NCBI GenBank assembly: GCA_024103385.1
Contig: JAGFIT010000061.1
Span: forward strand, 1 to 61,410
Length of the DNA: 61,410 nucleotides
DNA from: Vicingus serpentipes
GTDB taxonomy: Bacteria > Bacteroidota > Bacteroidia > Flavobacteriales_E > Vicingaceae
Direction: 5' to 3'
Shown: piece by piece, positions 1 through 8,254 of the stretch
How the letters are laid out: each line of letters opens with the position of its first letter
Numbering within the stretch: the first letter of the stretch is position 1
The notes under the pieces: generated by a model
The model's input: only the letters and a program-made list of their open reading frames with translations
The model's database searches: none
What the model was told of the DNA's origin: nothing
Made by a program: the position numbers and the translations under genes

Positions 1-49
1 ATTTGTATTAATCTTGATAGCAAAAAATTGTTCTTTTAAATGGTAAAAA

Positions 50-117
50 TGTCGGTGGTCTATTTAAATTGCTGGAGATGGTCAATTTAAATTGGTATTA
101 GGTGGTCTATTTGAGTG
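50..117. mobile_element. IS21-family-like terminal iterons (relic)
   Basis: Three related repeats occur with a period of about 24 bases: 54-71 (GGTGGTCTATTTAAATTG), 77-95 (GATGGTCAATTTAAATTGG) and 101-117 (GGTGGTCTATTTGAGTG), starting after a TGT at 50-52. Multiple direct copies of a GGTGGTC-type repeat behind a terminal TGT are typical of IS21-family ends in Bacteroidota. No istA or istB gene follows, so I infer a solo end left by deletion. Family assignment rests on pattern recognition only; a different multi-repeat element end is possible. Confidence 0.5.
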
Positions 118-321
118 TTATTTGCAACCATAGAAGGATCTTCGTTGTTTGCAATTGTAAGTTATATGCAAACTGGAAACTTATATTATTTAATATTTGC
201 TGGGGCACTAATAATCTATTTTTTTAACCTCAAACCATCGAAGTTTAAAATTGAAATGGACTTAAAATTAACCCATGAAGAGCAATCTGCATTTAACAAT
301 ACGGATGAAACGATAAAATGA
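115..321 (+). pseudogene. C-terminal fragment of a small membrane protein
   Basis: The 68-residue frame opens with GTG inside the third IS-like iteron, directly after an in-frame TGA at 112-114. It encodes two hydrophobic stretches (about residues 8-18 and 24-38, separated by QTGNLYY) and then a charged tail with PSKFKIEMDLKL and EEQSAFN. The layout resembles the C-terminal half of small Bacteroidota inner-membrane proteins of about 150 residues. I infer that the N-terminal half was removed when the IS-like end arrived. A genuine small protein starting at this GTG cannot be excluded. The stop TGA overlaps an ATG (318) of a 33-codon frame that probably has no meaning. Confidence 0.4.
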
Positions 322-639
322 ATATACCAGTATTAAGCACTTTCAAAATTATCTCTTTTGGATTAGATGAACTTAATACAATTGAACTCCAAACTTGCTA
401 CTTAATTTATTTTAAATAAGGTGCCTATAGCTCCAATTAGATATTTTTTTTTGCTCATTATGCTTTATTTATAAAGCATTTTAGAGATCGTATATCCAAA
501 ATTTATTCATTTATAATAAGGTTTTTATTGAAATACCCTTTAGTTCCAATTTTTTCAATAATTACAATATATTTAAATAAAACATCTATTTTTATTTTTT
601 TAACAATTTTTATTTAAAATACAACAAAATCTTCAACTT
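322..639. other. AT-rich gap upstream of the xylanase gene
   Basis: This stretch is extremely AT-rich and contains no convincing gene. A 33-codon frame (318-419) follows the upstream fragment with an ATGA overlap. A second open stretch (about 450-618, hydrophobic) lies in another frame behind a run of nine T. They may be debris of a decayed membrane-protein gene or chance openness of AT-rich DNA. The promoter of the xylanase gene should lie near the end, but I see no clear TAnnTTTG box. Confidence 0.4.
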
Positions 640-2559
640 ATGAAAAACATAACCATAAAATTAAGTCTCTTATTATCTATCTTTTTTTTCACTTCTCTAT
701 TTTCGTATGGTCAGCAGGTAATTCTAATTGATGATTTTGAAGACGGAGATTTGATTACCAATAACTGGTTTAATTGGCGAGTATTTTGTTATACAGAAAA
801 TTCAGATGGATTTGTTGAACTATTCGAAAATGCAAATGATGCAGGAAATAGAATCGTACAGGCTCAATTTAATAATGGTACAGGGGCATATGCTAATTCT
901 GCCATTTCATTAAAATTTGGAGGGCTTACGGGGCTTGATATGCATAAATACAGTCAAATAAGGTTTCGCGCAAAAGGGTCTGCTTACCCTATCGAGATCA
1001 ATTTAGACTGTCAACCAATAACTGACTATAGTTATTATAGAAAGACTGCAGGAACGCTCACATCTGCATGGCAACAATTTTCGGTTGACCTTTCTACACT
1101 TCAACCACCTAATTGGAATGGGACAAGTCAATCAGAAACAGGAGCTGTAATTCTTGACTCTTGTTTAAAACATGCATGGGCTTTTAATTTTAATATTATG
1201 GCACCTACAGGCGTTGTAGTAGACTTATCGATTGATGATGTAGAATTGGTTACTAATCCCGCATACTTACCTCCTACCACAGTATTACTTCCTGTAGGAT
1301 TAAAACAAGCAGCACAAAGCGCTAACATTGATTTGGGATTTGCTATTAGTCCTGACTACATTGGAGATTCTATTTATCGTGAACTTATATTACAAAATGC
1401 AACAAGTATTACTTCCGAATGGGGCCCTGTTATGTCAGAAATTAAACGATACCCTAATAGATATGATTTTTCAATGGCAGACGCAACAATCAAATGGGCA
1501 CACACCAATGGATTAAAGGTAAAAGGAGAACATCTCATATGGCATTTATCAGACCCTGATTGGATTAAAACAGGTGGTTACACTACAGCTCAATTAGATA
1601 CTATTATGAAAAATTATATTCAAACAACTATTAATTATTATAAAACCAACTTTCCGGGAACCATTACCCACTGGTGTGTTGTTAATGAAGCTATAGATGA
1701 CGTAACTAAAAGTTATCGTAATACTTTTTGGTATCAGACATTTGGAGAAGATTATATTTCTAAAGCCTTTACTTATGCTCGCCAAGCCGACCCTAATGTA
1801 AAACTCTATTATAATGATTATAATGCTGACGGTGCAGGTTTATCTGGAAATGCTTCAGAAAAAGCAGACTCCCTGTATAATATCATAAAAAGATTTAAGC
1901 AACAAGGAGTCCCAATAGATGGTGTTGGCTTACAAATGCATGTAAGTTTAGAAAACTTCCCAGGAAAAGCAGCAGTTCTTGCACAAATGAATAGGCTTGG
2001 AGCATTAGGGTTGGAAGTTTATGTCACAGAAATTGATGTAGCAATTAATGAAGATTTATCAGGGGTTTCTGTCCCAAAATACCCTCAACAAGCACAAGTG
2101 TTTCGTGATGTATTAGAAGCTTGTATTGCTTCTCCATATTGTAATGATTATACCATGTGGGGAATTACAGATAGATACTCATGGTATGAGCAATTTTTTC
2201 TTAAAACAGACTGGCCTCTAATTACAGATTTTGGTTATCAGCCAAAAGAATCATGGAACGAAATATTGGATGCATTGAATCTTGCCAATCCTACAGCAGC
2301 TGTTAAAAAAATGAATAACAATCAAGAAACTATTATATGTTATCCAAACCCTGCAACAACACAAATAACAATGGAGTCAAAAGAAAAAGAACCCTTACAC
2401 CTATCTATGTACAATACTATTGGAGAACTCGTTATTGAAGAACAACTTAACATAGGAATAAATAAAATTGAATTAAATTCATTACCCAAAGGAATGTATT
2501 TTTATAACATAAAAAATACGCTTAAAGTTGTTCAAACAGGGAAATTGATTGTTAATTAA
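640..2559 (+). CDS. Secreted GH10 endo-1,4-beta-xylanase with T9SS sorting domain
   Basis: This enzyme should cleave internal beta-1,4 bonds of xylan outside the cell. A signal peptide covers residues 1-24 (ends SYGQQ). Residues about 27-210 start with IDDFEDG and look like a CBM11/CIA30-type beta-sandwich. The GH10 barrel covers about 215-555 and shows the EHLIWH motif, the acid/base Glu350 in WCVVNEAIDD, and the nucleophile Glu464 in VYVTEIDVA. Residues about 565-639 are a type A T9SS sorting domain (YPNPATTQI, then a final KLIVN). The length of 639 fits a CBM-GH10-sorting architecture. No SusC/SusD pair or other glycoside hydrolase is nearby, so it is a lone xylanase rather than part of a polysaccharide utilization locus. 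It sits between the IS-like relic and a tRNA, which suggests acquisition, but that is inference. Confidence 0.95.
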   Translation: MKNITIKLSLLLSIFFFTSLFSYGQQVILIDDFEDGDLITNNWFNWRVFCYTENSDGFVELFENANDAGNRIVQAQFNNGTGAYANSAISLKFGGLTGLDMHKYSQIRFRAKGSAYPIEINLDCQPITDYSYYRKTAGTLTSAWQQFSVDLSTLQPPNWNGTSQSETGAVILDSCLKHAWAFNFNIMAPTGVVVDLSIDDVELVTNPAYLPPTTVLLPVGLKQAAQSANIDLGFAISPDYIGDSIYRELILQNATSITSEWGPVMSEIKRYPNRYDFSMADATIKWAHTNGLKVKGEHLIWHLSDPDWIKTGGYTTAQLDTIMKNYIQTTINYYKTNFPGTITHWCVVNEAIDDVTKSYRNTFWYQTFGEDYISKAFTYARQADPNVKLYYNDYNADGAGLSGNASEKADSLYNIIKRFKQQGVPIDGVGLQMHVSLENFPGKAAVLAQMNRLGALGLEVYVTEIDVAINEDLSGVSVPKYPQQAQVFRDVLEACIASPYCNDYTMWGITDRYSWYEQFFLKTDWPLITDFGYQPKESWNEILDALNLANPTAAVKKMNNNQETIICYPNPATTQITMESKEKEPLHLSMYNTIGELVIEEQLNIGINKIELNSLPKGMYFYNIKNTLKVVQTGKLIVN

Positions 2560-2566
2560 CCTTTAT

Positions 2567-2616
2567 AAAAAAACCGCAGTCATTCATAATCCATTGATTA
2601 CTCGTGTACTGCGGTT
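2567..2616 (-). terminator. Intrinsic terminator downstream of a ghost tRNA
   Basis: Read on the minus strand, AACCGCAGT (2608-2616) pairs with ACTGCGGTT (2572-2580), followed by a seven-base T tract opposite 2567-2573. It has the same design as the terminator at 2760-2809 but a diverged loop. It lies just beyond a 15-base copy of the tRNA 3' end (2626-2640), so it looks like the terminator of a lost tRNA copy. It also closes the space behind the xylanase gene. Confidence 0.7.
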
Positions 2617-2625
2617 AATTTCTAC

Positions 2626-2640
2626 GGGCCCACCTGGGCT
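2626..2640 (-). repeat. Ghost copy of the tRNA 3' end
   Basis: These 15 bases (GGGCCCACCTGGGCT on the plus strand) are identical to 2820-2834, the acceptor 3' strand and part of the T stem of the intact tRNA. The rest of the tRNA is missing. Because the neighbouring terminator hairpin is duplicated too, the simplest reading is a tandem tRNA duplication reduced to its last bases. An attachment-site scar of an integrated element is the alternative. Confidence 0.6.
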
Positions 2641-2759
2641 GCTTTACTTTTTGTATAGATTTAAGAATTTATTAAAACAATATATTTAATTAGTTATATA
2701 TATTGTTTTAGCTTATCAGTAAAGGGCTTGAAAGAATTGCTGTTCACGAATCTGTCTAC
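2641..2759. other. Spacer with a perfect 13-bp inverted repeat
   Basis: TAAAACAATATAT (2673-2685) and ATATATTGTTTTA (2698-2710) form a perfect 13-bp hairpin with a 12-base loop, framed by TTTACT (2643-2648) and AGTAAA (2718-2723). No reading frame is visible. Function is unknown; a processing hairpin or an old element end are both possible. Confidence 0.4.
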
Positions 2760-2809
2760 AAAAAAACCGCAACAAGTTTAAACATCAATGTTTATCGTGT
2801 GTTGCGGTT
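2760..2809 (-). terminator. Intrinsic terminator of the tRNA gene
   Basis: On the minus strand AACCGCAACA (2800-2809) pairs with TGTTGCGGTT (2765-2774) and is followed by a T tract opposite 2760-2766. It starts ten bases after the mature 3' end of the tRNA, as expected for a single-gene tRNA transcript. Confidence 0.8.
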
Positions 2810-2818
2810 TATTCTGTG

Positions 2819-2892
2819 TGGGCCCACCTGGGCTCGAACCAGGGACTTTCTGATTATGAGTCAGATACTCTAACCAGCTGAGTTATAGGCCC
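2819..2892 (-). tRNA. tRNA with CAT anticodon (probably tRNA-Ile2, possibly tRNA-Met)
   Basis: The minus strand folds into a complete cloverleaf: acceptor GGGCCTA/TGGGCCC, D stem ACTC/GAGT, anticodon stem TCTGA/TCAGA with loop CTCATAA, and T arm CCTGG/CCAGG with loop TTCGAGC. Anticodon CAT allows initiator, elongator Met or Ile2 (lysidine-modified). The C4-G69 and C5-G68 pairs in the acceptor stem match known TilS recognition features of Ile2 and not elongator Met of E. coli, so Ile2 is favoured. The discriminator base is A and the CCA tail is not encoded. A terminator follows at 2760-2809. Confidence 0.95.
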
Positions 2893-2985
2893 TTTCTAAT
2901 TACATTAGAAATAGGCTGCAATTTTACGGAATTGTACTTGAATTACCAATAAAAACCAGTAGTATTTTGCTAGTTTTGTGTTATC

Positions 2986-3606
2986 GTGCAATTAGAAGGA
3001 ATTCAAAATATTATTTTCGATTTAGGAGATGTTATTATTAATATTCACCCGAATAATGCAATTCAAGGATTCCGAGATATGTTTTCTCATTCTTTTCCTG
3101 AATTAGAAAAAGACCTAGAAAAAGAAAAGGTGCTTACCAAATATGAGACTGGAGAAATTACAACCAATGATTTTATTTCTTTTTTTCAAACACGCAACAA
3201 AAAATTAAGAAAAGAAGAAATTATAACTGTTTGGAATAGTATGTTATTAGATATTCCTGAAGCACGAATTCAACTCATTAAAAAATTATCAAAACAATAC
3301 CGTGTGTTTTTATTGAGTAATACTAATGAAATTCATTTGAACTTTATTAATAATTATGTTGCTAATCAATTTCAACTGGCTGCAATAGATAATTTATTTG
3401 AGCAAGCCTATTATTCGCATGAAATGGGATTAAGAAAACCAAACGCGCCAATATTTAAAACCATCATTGAAGAACACCAGCTCATTCCAGAAGAAACCTT
3501 GTTTATTGATGATACAGAAGAACATATTATTGGCGCAAAAAAATTAAATTTGAAGACATTCCATTTACTTAAACCAACAACAATTAACGATATCTTTCAA
3601 TGCTAA
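2986..3606 (+). CDS. HAD-superfamily hydrolase (YihX-like phosphatase)
   Basis: This is a HAD fold phosphatase of 206 residues. Motif I is FDLGDVI near residue 12, a variant of the FDLGGVL form of the YihX/HAD-IA group. Motif II is LLSNTNE, the motif III lysine lies in LRKPN, and motif IV is FIDDTEEH. The small helical cap between motifs I and II suits small phosphorylated metabolites. The start is GTG at 2986; a possible -7 box TAGTTTTG at 2971-2978 is only eight bases away. The stop overlaps the next start (mtnA) by seven bases, so it is co-translated with the methylthioribose genes and may dephosphorylate one of their intermediates; that is inference. Confidence 0.85.
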   Translation: MQLEGIQNIIFDLGDVIINIHPNNAIQGFRDMFSHSFPELEKDLEKEKVLTKYETGEITTNDFISFFQTRNKKLRKEEIITVWNSMLLDIPEARIQLIKKLSKQYRVFLLSNTNEIHLNFINNYVANQFQLAAIDNLFEQAYYSHEMGLRKPNAPIFKTIIEEHQLIPEETLFIDDTEEHIIGAKKLNLKTFHLLKPTTINDIFQC

Positions 3607-4709
3607 TTAACGGAAAACATCATCATACCATTTGGGTAAATAAAACAAATCAACAATTAATTCAAGTTTTTGATCAACGTTATTTTCCCCATCAAATTGA
3701 AGTGTTTGATATTCAAACTACTGATGAAGCTGCTTTTGCAATTAGAGAGATGGTGGTTAGAGGTGCTCCTTTAATAGGTGTAACAGCAGCATATGGAATG
3801 TATTTGGCTTGTATAGAGGCTGAAGAAAAAATCAATCCAGAAGAATATATTTATGATGTCGCCAAAAAATTAAATGCAACTCGCCCAACTGCAGTTAATT
3901 TAGCTTGGGCAATAACTGAAATGTTAAAAGTTATTATCCCAATAAAAGAGAACAGTGAAAGGATTGAGGTTGCATTAAAAATGGCTAATCAAATTAAAGA
4001 AGATGATATTTTAATTTGTGAAAACATAGGGCTAAATGGAGTAGAAATCATTCGAAAAGTAGCGAAACAAAAAAACGGGAAGACAGTAAATATACTTACA
4101 CATTGTAACGCTGGTTGGTTAGCAACTATAGACTGGGGAACAGCTTTATCACCTATATATCACGCTCAAAAAGAAGGTATTGATATCCATGTTTGGGTGG
4201 ATGAAACAAGACCTCGGAATCAAGGGGCAAACCTTACCGCTTTTGAACTTAACGAGCAAGGTGTTGCTCACACCCTAATTAATGATAATACTGGCGGGCA
4301 CTTAATGCAACATGGAATGGTAGATCTGGTAATTGTTGGAACAGACAGAACAGCAGGAAATGGTGATGTAGCTAATAAAATAGGTACTTATTTAAAAGCA
4401 TTAGCTGCTCACGATAACAACATTCCTTTTTATGTGGGATTGCCTTCTTCAACGTTGGATTGCTCCATAAAAAATGGAGTAAAAGATATCCCCATAGAAA
4501 CAAGAGATCAGAATGAGGTCAAATACATTCAAGGAAAAGTAGATCGAAAAATTAAATCGGTATTGATTTGCCCTGAAACCACTCCTGCGTTAAACTATGG
4601 GTTTGACGTAACTCCTGCTAAATATGTAACAGGGTTAATTACTGAACGAGGAATTTGTGAGGCTTCTGAGGAAGGAATACGTAAATTATTTCCGGAAAAA
4701 TTTGATTAA
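3600..4709 (+). CDS. mtnA: S-methyl-5-thioribose-1-phosphate isomerase
   Basis: MtnA converts 5-methylthioribose-1-phosphate to 5-methylthioribulose-1-phosphate in methionine salvage. The 369-residue protein has the expected length and the eIF2B-like fold. The catalytic Cys169 is in ILTHCNAGWLAT and the catalytic Asp249 in VGTDRTAGNGDV; the substrate loop MVVRGAPLIG is near residue 56. It begins inside the upstream HAD gene (seven-base overlap) and its stop shares one base with the next start, giving a tight three-gene operon. No mtnC or mtnD is present in the window. Confidence 0.95.
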   Translation: MLINGKHHHTIWVNKTNQQLIQVFDQRYFPHQIEVFDIQTTDEAAFAIREMVVRGAPLIGVTAAYGMYLACIEAEEKINPEEYIYDVAKKLNATRPTAVNLAWAITEMLKVIIPIKENSERIEVALKMANQIKEDDILICENIGLNGVEIIRKVAKQKNGKTVNILTHCNAGWLATIDWGTALSPIYHAQKEGIDIHVWVDETRPRNQGANLTAFELNEQGVAHTLINDNTGGHLMQHGMVDLVIVGTDRTAGNGDVANKIGTYLKALAAHDNNIPFYVGLPSSTLDCSIKNGVKDIPIETRDQNEVKYIQGKVDRKIKSVLICPETTPALNYGFDVTPAKYVTGLITERGICEASEEGIRKLFPEKFD

Positions 4710-5296
4710 TGGCAGATGATGGTGTTATAAAATTTAATTGTAACTGGAGTGAAGAGCATCTATCTATTACCGTTCCGCATGAGTTGAAATTGTGGCGAGA
4801 TAAAATGCATCAGTTAAAATTAATCGGTGAATATGAGCATGTACAAATTGGCTACGGAAATATCAGTATAAAAGTTGATGAAGGAATTTTGATTTCAGGA
4901 ACTCAAACAGGAAATATTTACCCCATAAAATCAAGCGATTTTGCTTTAATAACTGATTATGATATGGAAAATAATCAGGTAACGTGTAAAGGAAAAATAA
5001 AAGCTTCCGCTGAAAGTTTAACTCATGCCGCAGTTTATGACGCAGATAAATCTGTTAAAGCCATTATTCATGTTCATAACAAAGAATTATGGGATAGATT
5101 GATAGATAAAATGCCTACTTCAGATAGAACTGTTCCTTATGGAACTGCAAAAATGGCTAATGAAATTAAGCGACTATTTAGCAAAACGAATGTTACTCAA
5201 GAAAAAATAATTATAATGGGTGGACATGATGAGGGAATAATAGTCTTTGGGAAAAATTTAGATGAAGCAGGAGAAGTACTGTTAAAGTATTTCTAG
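4709..5296 (+). CDS. Class II aldolase family protein (MtnB-like dehydratase or DHAP-shunt aldolase)
   Basis: The 195-residue protein belongs to the class II aldolase/adducin family. The zinc ligands are His121 and His123 (AIIHVHNK) and His173 (GGHDEG), with the catalytic acid Glu102 (SAESLTH). Directly after mtnA the substrate should be 5-methylthioribulose-1-phosphate. MtnB would dehydrate it; the related aldolase of the DHAP shunt would split it to dihydroxyacetone phosphate and an aldehyde. Length and motifs do not decide between these. Its stop overlaps by four bases the stop of the convergent epimerase gene. Confidence 0.8.
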   Translation: MADDGVIKFNCNWSEEHLSITVPHELKLWRDKMHQLKLIGEYEHVQIGYGNISIKVDEGILISGTQTGNIYPIKSSDFALITDYDMENNQVTCKGKIKASAESLTHAAVYDADKSVKAIIHVHNKELWDRLIDKMPTSDRTVPYGTAKMANEIKRLFSKTNVTQEKIIIMGGHDEGIIVFGKNLDEAGEVLLKYF

Positions 5297-5694
5297 CTAA
5301 TTTCTTGACATAACTCTATCAATACCCCGTTAGCAGATTTAGGATGCACAAAACACACTAATTTATTATCCGCTCCTTTTTTTGGTGTATCATTTAAAAT
5401 AACAAATCCTTCTTTTTTTAAACGTTCTATTTCGGCATAAATATCATCTACATCAAATGCAATATGGTGTATCCCCTCCCCCCTTTTTTCAATAAATTGA
5501 GCAATAGCACTATTTGAATTGGTCGCCTCAAGCAACTCAATTTTATTTTCTCCTGCTTAAAAAAAAGAAGTAGATACTCCTTCACTTTCAACTATTTCTG
5601 TTTTATACGGAGACTGATTAAATAATTTAGCATACAGCTCATTAGCCTTATCTAAATTTTTTACTGCAATTCCTATGTGTTCAATTTTATTCAT
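5293..5694 (-). pseudogene. mce: Methylmalonyl-CoA epimerase with in-frame stop at codon 46
   Basis: The frame starts with ATG at 5694 (MNKIEHIGIAV) and continues to 5293 with family-typical sequence throughout: NLDKANELYAKLF, VSTSFF, then AGENKIELLEATN, GIHHIAFDVDD and the final GVLIELCQE. Codon 46 is TAA (5557-5559), exactly where the family usually has Lys or Gln. The total length of 133 codons is normal. The stop lies where a T run meets an A run (T8 then AA), so one extra T plus one missing A would explain it, either as mutation or as a consensus error. A terminator for the upstream gene ends only about eight bases before the ATG, so expression is doubtful as well. A fragment could restart at TTG 5535. 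Confidence 0.75.
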
Positions 5695-5701
5695 GTTCAG
5701 A

Positions 5702-5735
5702 CAAAAAAAATCCCCCGAATTCATTTCGGGGGATT
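5702..5735 (-). terminator. Strong intrinsic terminator
   Basis: On the minus strand AATCCCCCGAA (5725-5735) pairs with TTCGGGGGATT (5709-5719) and runs into seven or more T opposite 5702-5708. It ends transcription of the secreted-protein gene at 5755-6543 and sits directly in front of the damaged epimerase gene. Confidence 0.9.
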
Positions 5736-5754
5736 AAATAATATCATTAACCGA

Positions 5755-6543
5755 TTACTTCTTCATGAAAGTATTCGTTTTATTATCATAATTCAAGTAA
5801 TAAATTCCTTTTTTTAAGTTAGAAACTTCTACTTTTTCTCCAAATCCTTTCTTTACAATATTTCCATAGCTGTCATAAACTTCAAATAACGTTTCTCCTG
5901 TAAACACTACTTCTGTTTTAGCTTTAATTGGGCTAAAAGCAATTTCTCCAACAGTAGACACATATCTAGACGCCTGAGAGTATCTTGGCTTACCAGAATA
6001 ATCTACTTGTTTTACTCTAAACTTGTTCTCTCCTGAGTGAGGAGTAATTTGGAATGAATAAGTATTTTCTGCTCCCGTTCCAACACCATCAACCTCTCCT
6101 ACTTTAATCCACTTGTTCCATCTAAATTGCTCAACAATAAAAGCCAATTTACCTGTTTCTCCTTTAGTTGTCCAATCAAACTTTCCTTCTGGAGAAATAT
6201 TCATAGAAACAATTTCAAATGTACTCTTTGGTTTTAATACCTCAGGGTTCAACACTTTTGGTTTACAATCGTCTTTGTGCTTAATTTTAACAATTACAGG
6301 ATCTCCAACTTTTAATTGAAAGTTAGCGAAATCTATTTCAAAAGCACTCGAGTTAACCTCATCAGTAGTTACTTCTCCGTTAATGGTAACCTCGAATGTA
6401 CAAAAACCTACACCGCTTCCTGCAAAAGGATTTTGGACATAAAGATTCTTTCCTTGATAATGTCCTTCCAATACAATAACACCAGTAGCGCTAACATTGA
6501 TTGAGAATAGCGCAACTAATAATATGGTTAAAATTTGTTTCAT
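5755..6543 (-). CDS. Secreted protein of unknown function with T9SS-like C-terminus
   Basis: The 262-residue protein starts with a signal peptide (residues 1-19, ends VSATG). Residues 20-100 look like an all-beta domain with two cysteines (FCTF and DDCK). Residues about 110-190 resemble a fibronectin-type fold ending with FRVKQVDYSGKPRYS. The last about 70 residues (FSPIKAKTEVVFTG, LFEVYDSYGNIVKKG, LKKGIYYLNYDNK) resemble a degenerate type A sorting domain. I know of no defined function for such proteins. It is a single-gene unit with its own terminator at 5702-5735. Confidence 0.75.
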   Translation of the reverse strand: MKQILTILLVALFSINVSATGVIVLEGHYQGKNLYVQNPFAGSGVGFCTFEVTINGEVTTDEVNSSAFEIDFANFQLKVGDPVIVKIKHKDDCKPKVLNPEVLKPKSTFEIVSMNISPEGKFDWTTKGETGKLAFIVEQFRWNKWIKVGEVDGVGTGAENTYSFQITPHSGENKFRVKQVDYSGKPRYSQASRYVSTVGEIAFSPIKAKTEVVFTGETLFEVYDSYGNIVKKGFGEKVEVSNLKKGIYYLNYDNKTNTFMKK

Positions 6544-6793
6544 AGTTGTAACTAGTTAGTAGTTTAGTATGCAATATTAAAACCTTTATTTGAGATTTAC
6601 AAAATATTTTTTCACTCTTTTACCGAAAAAACACCTAAGTATTTCATTTCGTATAGATATCAAACATTTTTTTAACCTAAAAAACACGTCAAAAAGTGAT
6701 TAAAAGCACCTTAACAACATTTATAGAACACAAAAAATGCTAATTTCGCTTCGAAATATCTTTTTATATTGATTATTATAAAATACTAAACGC

Positions 6794-8254
6794 GTGAAAA
6801 GAACAAAAATTGCAGCTCTATTAAGTACTCCTTCCATTGGAAGTGAGGTGTTAATTAAAGGATGGGTAAGAACATTTCGAAGCAATCGTTTTATTGCTGT
6901 TAACGATGGTTCCACCATTAATAATATACAAGCTGTTGTTGATTTTGAAAAGGAAGAAGAAACTCAATTAAAAAGAATTACTACAGGTGCAGCAATAGAA
7001 ATAGTTGGAAAAATTGTTGAGTCACAAGGGAAAGGTCAAACCATTGAAGTAATTGTAAAATCGTTCTCTGTTCTTGGTGATGCTAATCCTGAAGAATATC
7101 CCCTACAACCAAAAAAACATTCCTTAGAGTTTTTAAGAGAAATTGCTCATTTAAGGTTCCGAACAAGTACGTTTGGTGCTATTTCTAGAATACGGCATGC
7201 CATGATTTTTGCAGTTCACAAATTTTTTAATGATAAAGGATTTTATAACATTCATACACCTATTATTACAGGTTCTGATGCTGAAGGAGCAGGAGAAATG
7301 TTCAGAGTAACAACATTGAATATAGACAATACTCCAAAAGATGAAAAAGGGAAAATAGATTTTAAGCAAGATTTTTTTGGGAAAGAGACCAACTTAACCG
7401 TATCAGGTCAATTAGAAGCAGAATTGGCAGCTTTGGCATTGGGTCAGGTTTACACCTTCGGGCCAACCTTTAGGGCAGAAAATTCTAACACCACTCGCCA
7501 TTTAGCTGAGTTTTGGATGATAGAACCAGAAGTAGCCTTCAATGATTTGAATGATAATATGGATTTAGCAGAAGAAATGCTAAAGTATTGTGTGCAATAC
7601 GCATTAGATAACTGTAAAGAAGATTTAGCATTTTTAAGCAACCGACTAAAAGAAGAAGAAAAAGGGAAACCACAAGACCAACAATCAATGGAATTGATTG
7701 AAAAATTAAAATTTGTGGCTGATAACGATTTTGTTCGATTAACTTATACGGACGCGATAGACATTTTAAGAAATTCTAACACCAATAAAAAAGGGAAATT
7801 CCAGTATAAAATTGAAGGTTGGGGCTCAGATTTACAATCAGAACATGAACGTTATTTGGTAGAAAAAGAGTTTAAAAAACCCGTTATCTTAACGAACTAT
7901 CCTGCAAAGATTAAATCATTTTATATGCGCCAGGATGATGAATTACCAGAAGCAAAACCAGGAATGGAAGTTGGAACTACTGTTGCTGCTATGGATATTT
8001 TATTTCCAGGAATTGGGGAAATTGTAGGAGGTTCTCAAAGAGAAGAAAGGTTGGATATTTTACAGCAAAAAATAAAAGACTTTAACATTCCCGAAGAACA
8101 TGTTTGGTGGTATTTAGATACACGTAAATTTGGAACAGTTCCTCATGCAGGATTTGGATTAGGCTTTGAACGTTTGATGTTGTTTGTAACAGGAATGAGT
8201 AACATTAGAGACGTAATTCCTTTCCCAAGAACACCTAAAAACGCAGAGTTTTAA
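6794..8254 (+). CDS. asnS: Asparaginyl-tRNA synthetase
   Basis: This class IIb synthetase charges tRNA-Asn. The N-terminal OB fold (residues about 10-115) begins with [22 protein letters not shown]. Motif 2 is [25 protein letters not shown] and motif 3 is [12 protein letters not shown] near the end, followed by the usual [10 protein letters not shown]. The 486-residue length is normal for Bacteroidota AsnS. The start is GTG (6794); no earlier ATG is in frame close by. It is monocistronic, with 250 bases of intergenic DNA upstream and a SAM riboswitch of the next unit downstream. Confidence 0.97.
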   Translation: MKRTKIAALLSTPSIGSEVLIKGWVRTFRSNRFIAVNDGSTINNIQAVVDFEKEEETQLKRITTGAAIEIVGKIVESQGKGQTIEVIVKSFSVLGDANPEEYPLQPKKHSLEFLREIAHLRFRTSTFGAISRIRHAMIFAVHKFFNDKGFYNIHTPIITGSDAEGAGEMFRVTTLNIDNTPKDEKGKIDFKQDFFGKETNLTVSGQLEAELAALALGQVYTFGPTFRAENSNTTRHLAEFWMIEPEVAFNDLNDNMDLAEEMLKYCVQYALDNCKEDLAFLSNRLKEEEKGKPQDQQSMELIEKLKFVADNDFVRLTYTDAIDILRNSNTNKKGKFQYKIEGWGSDLQSEHERYLVEKEFKKPVILTNYPAKIKSFYMRQDDELPEAKPGMEVGTTVAAMDILFPGIGEIVGGSQREERLDILQQKIKDFNIPEEHVWWYLDTRKFGTVPHAGFGLGFERLMLFVTGMSNIRDVIPFPRTPKNAEF

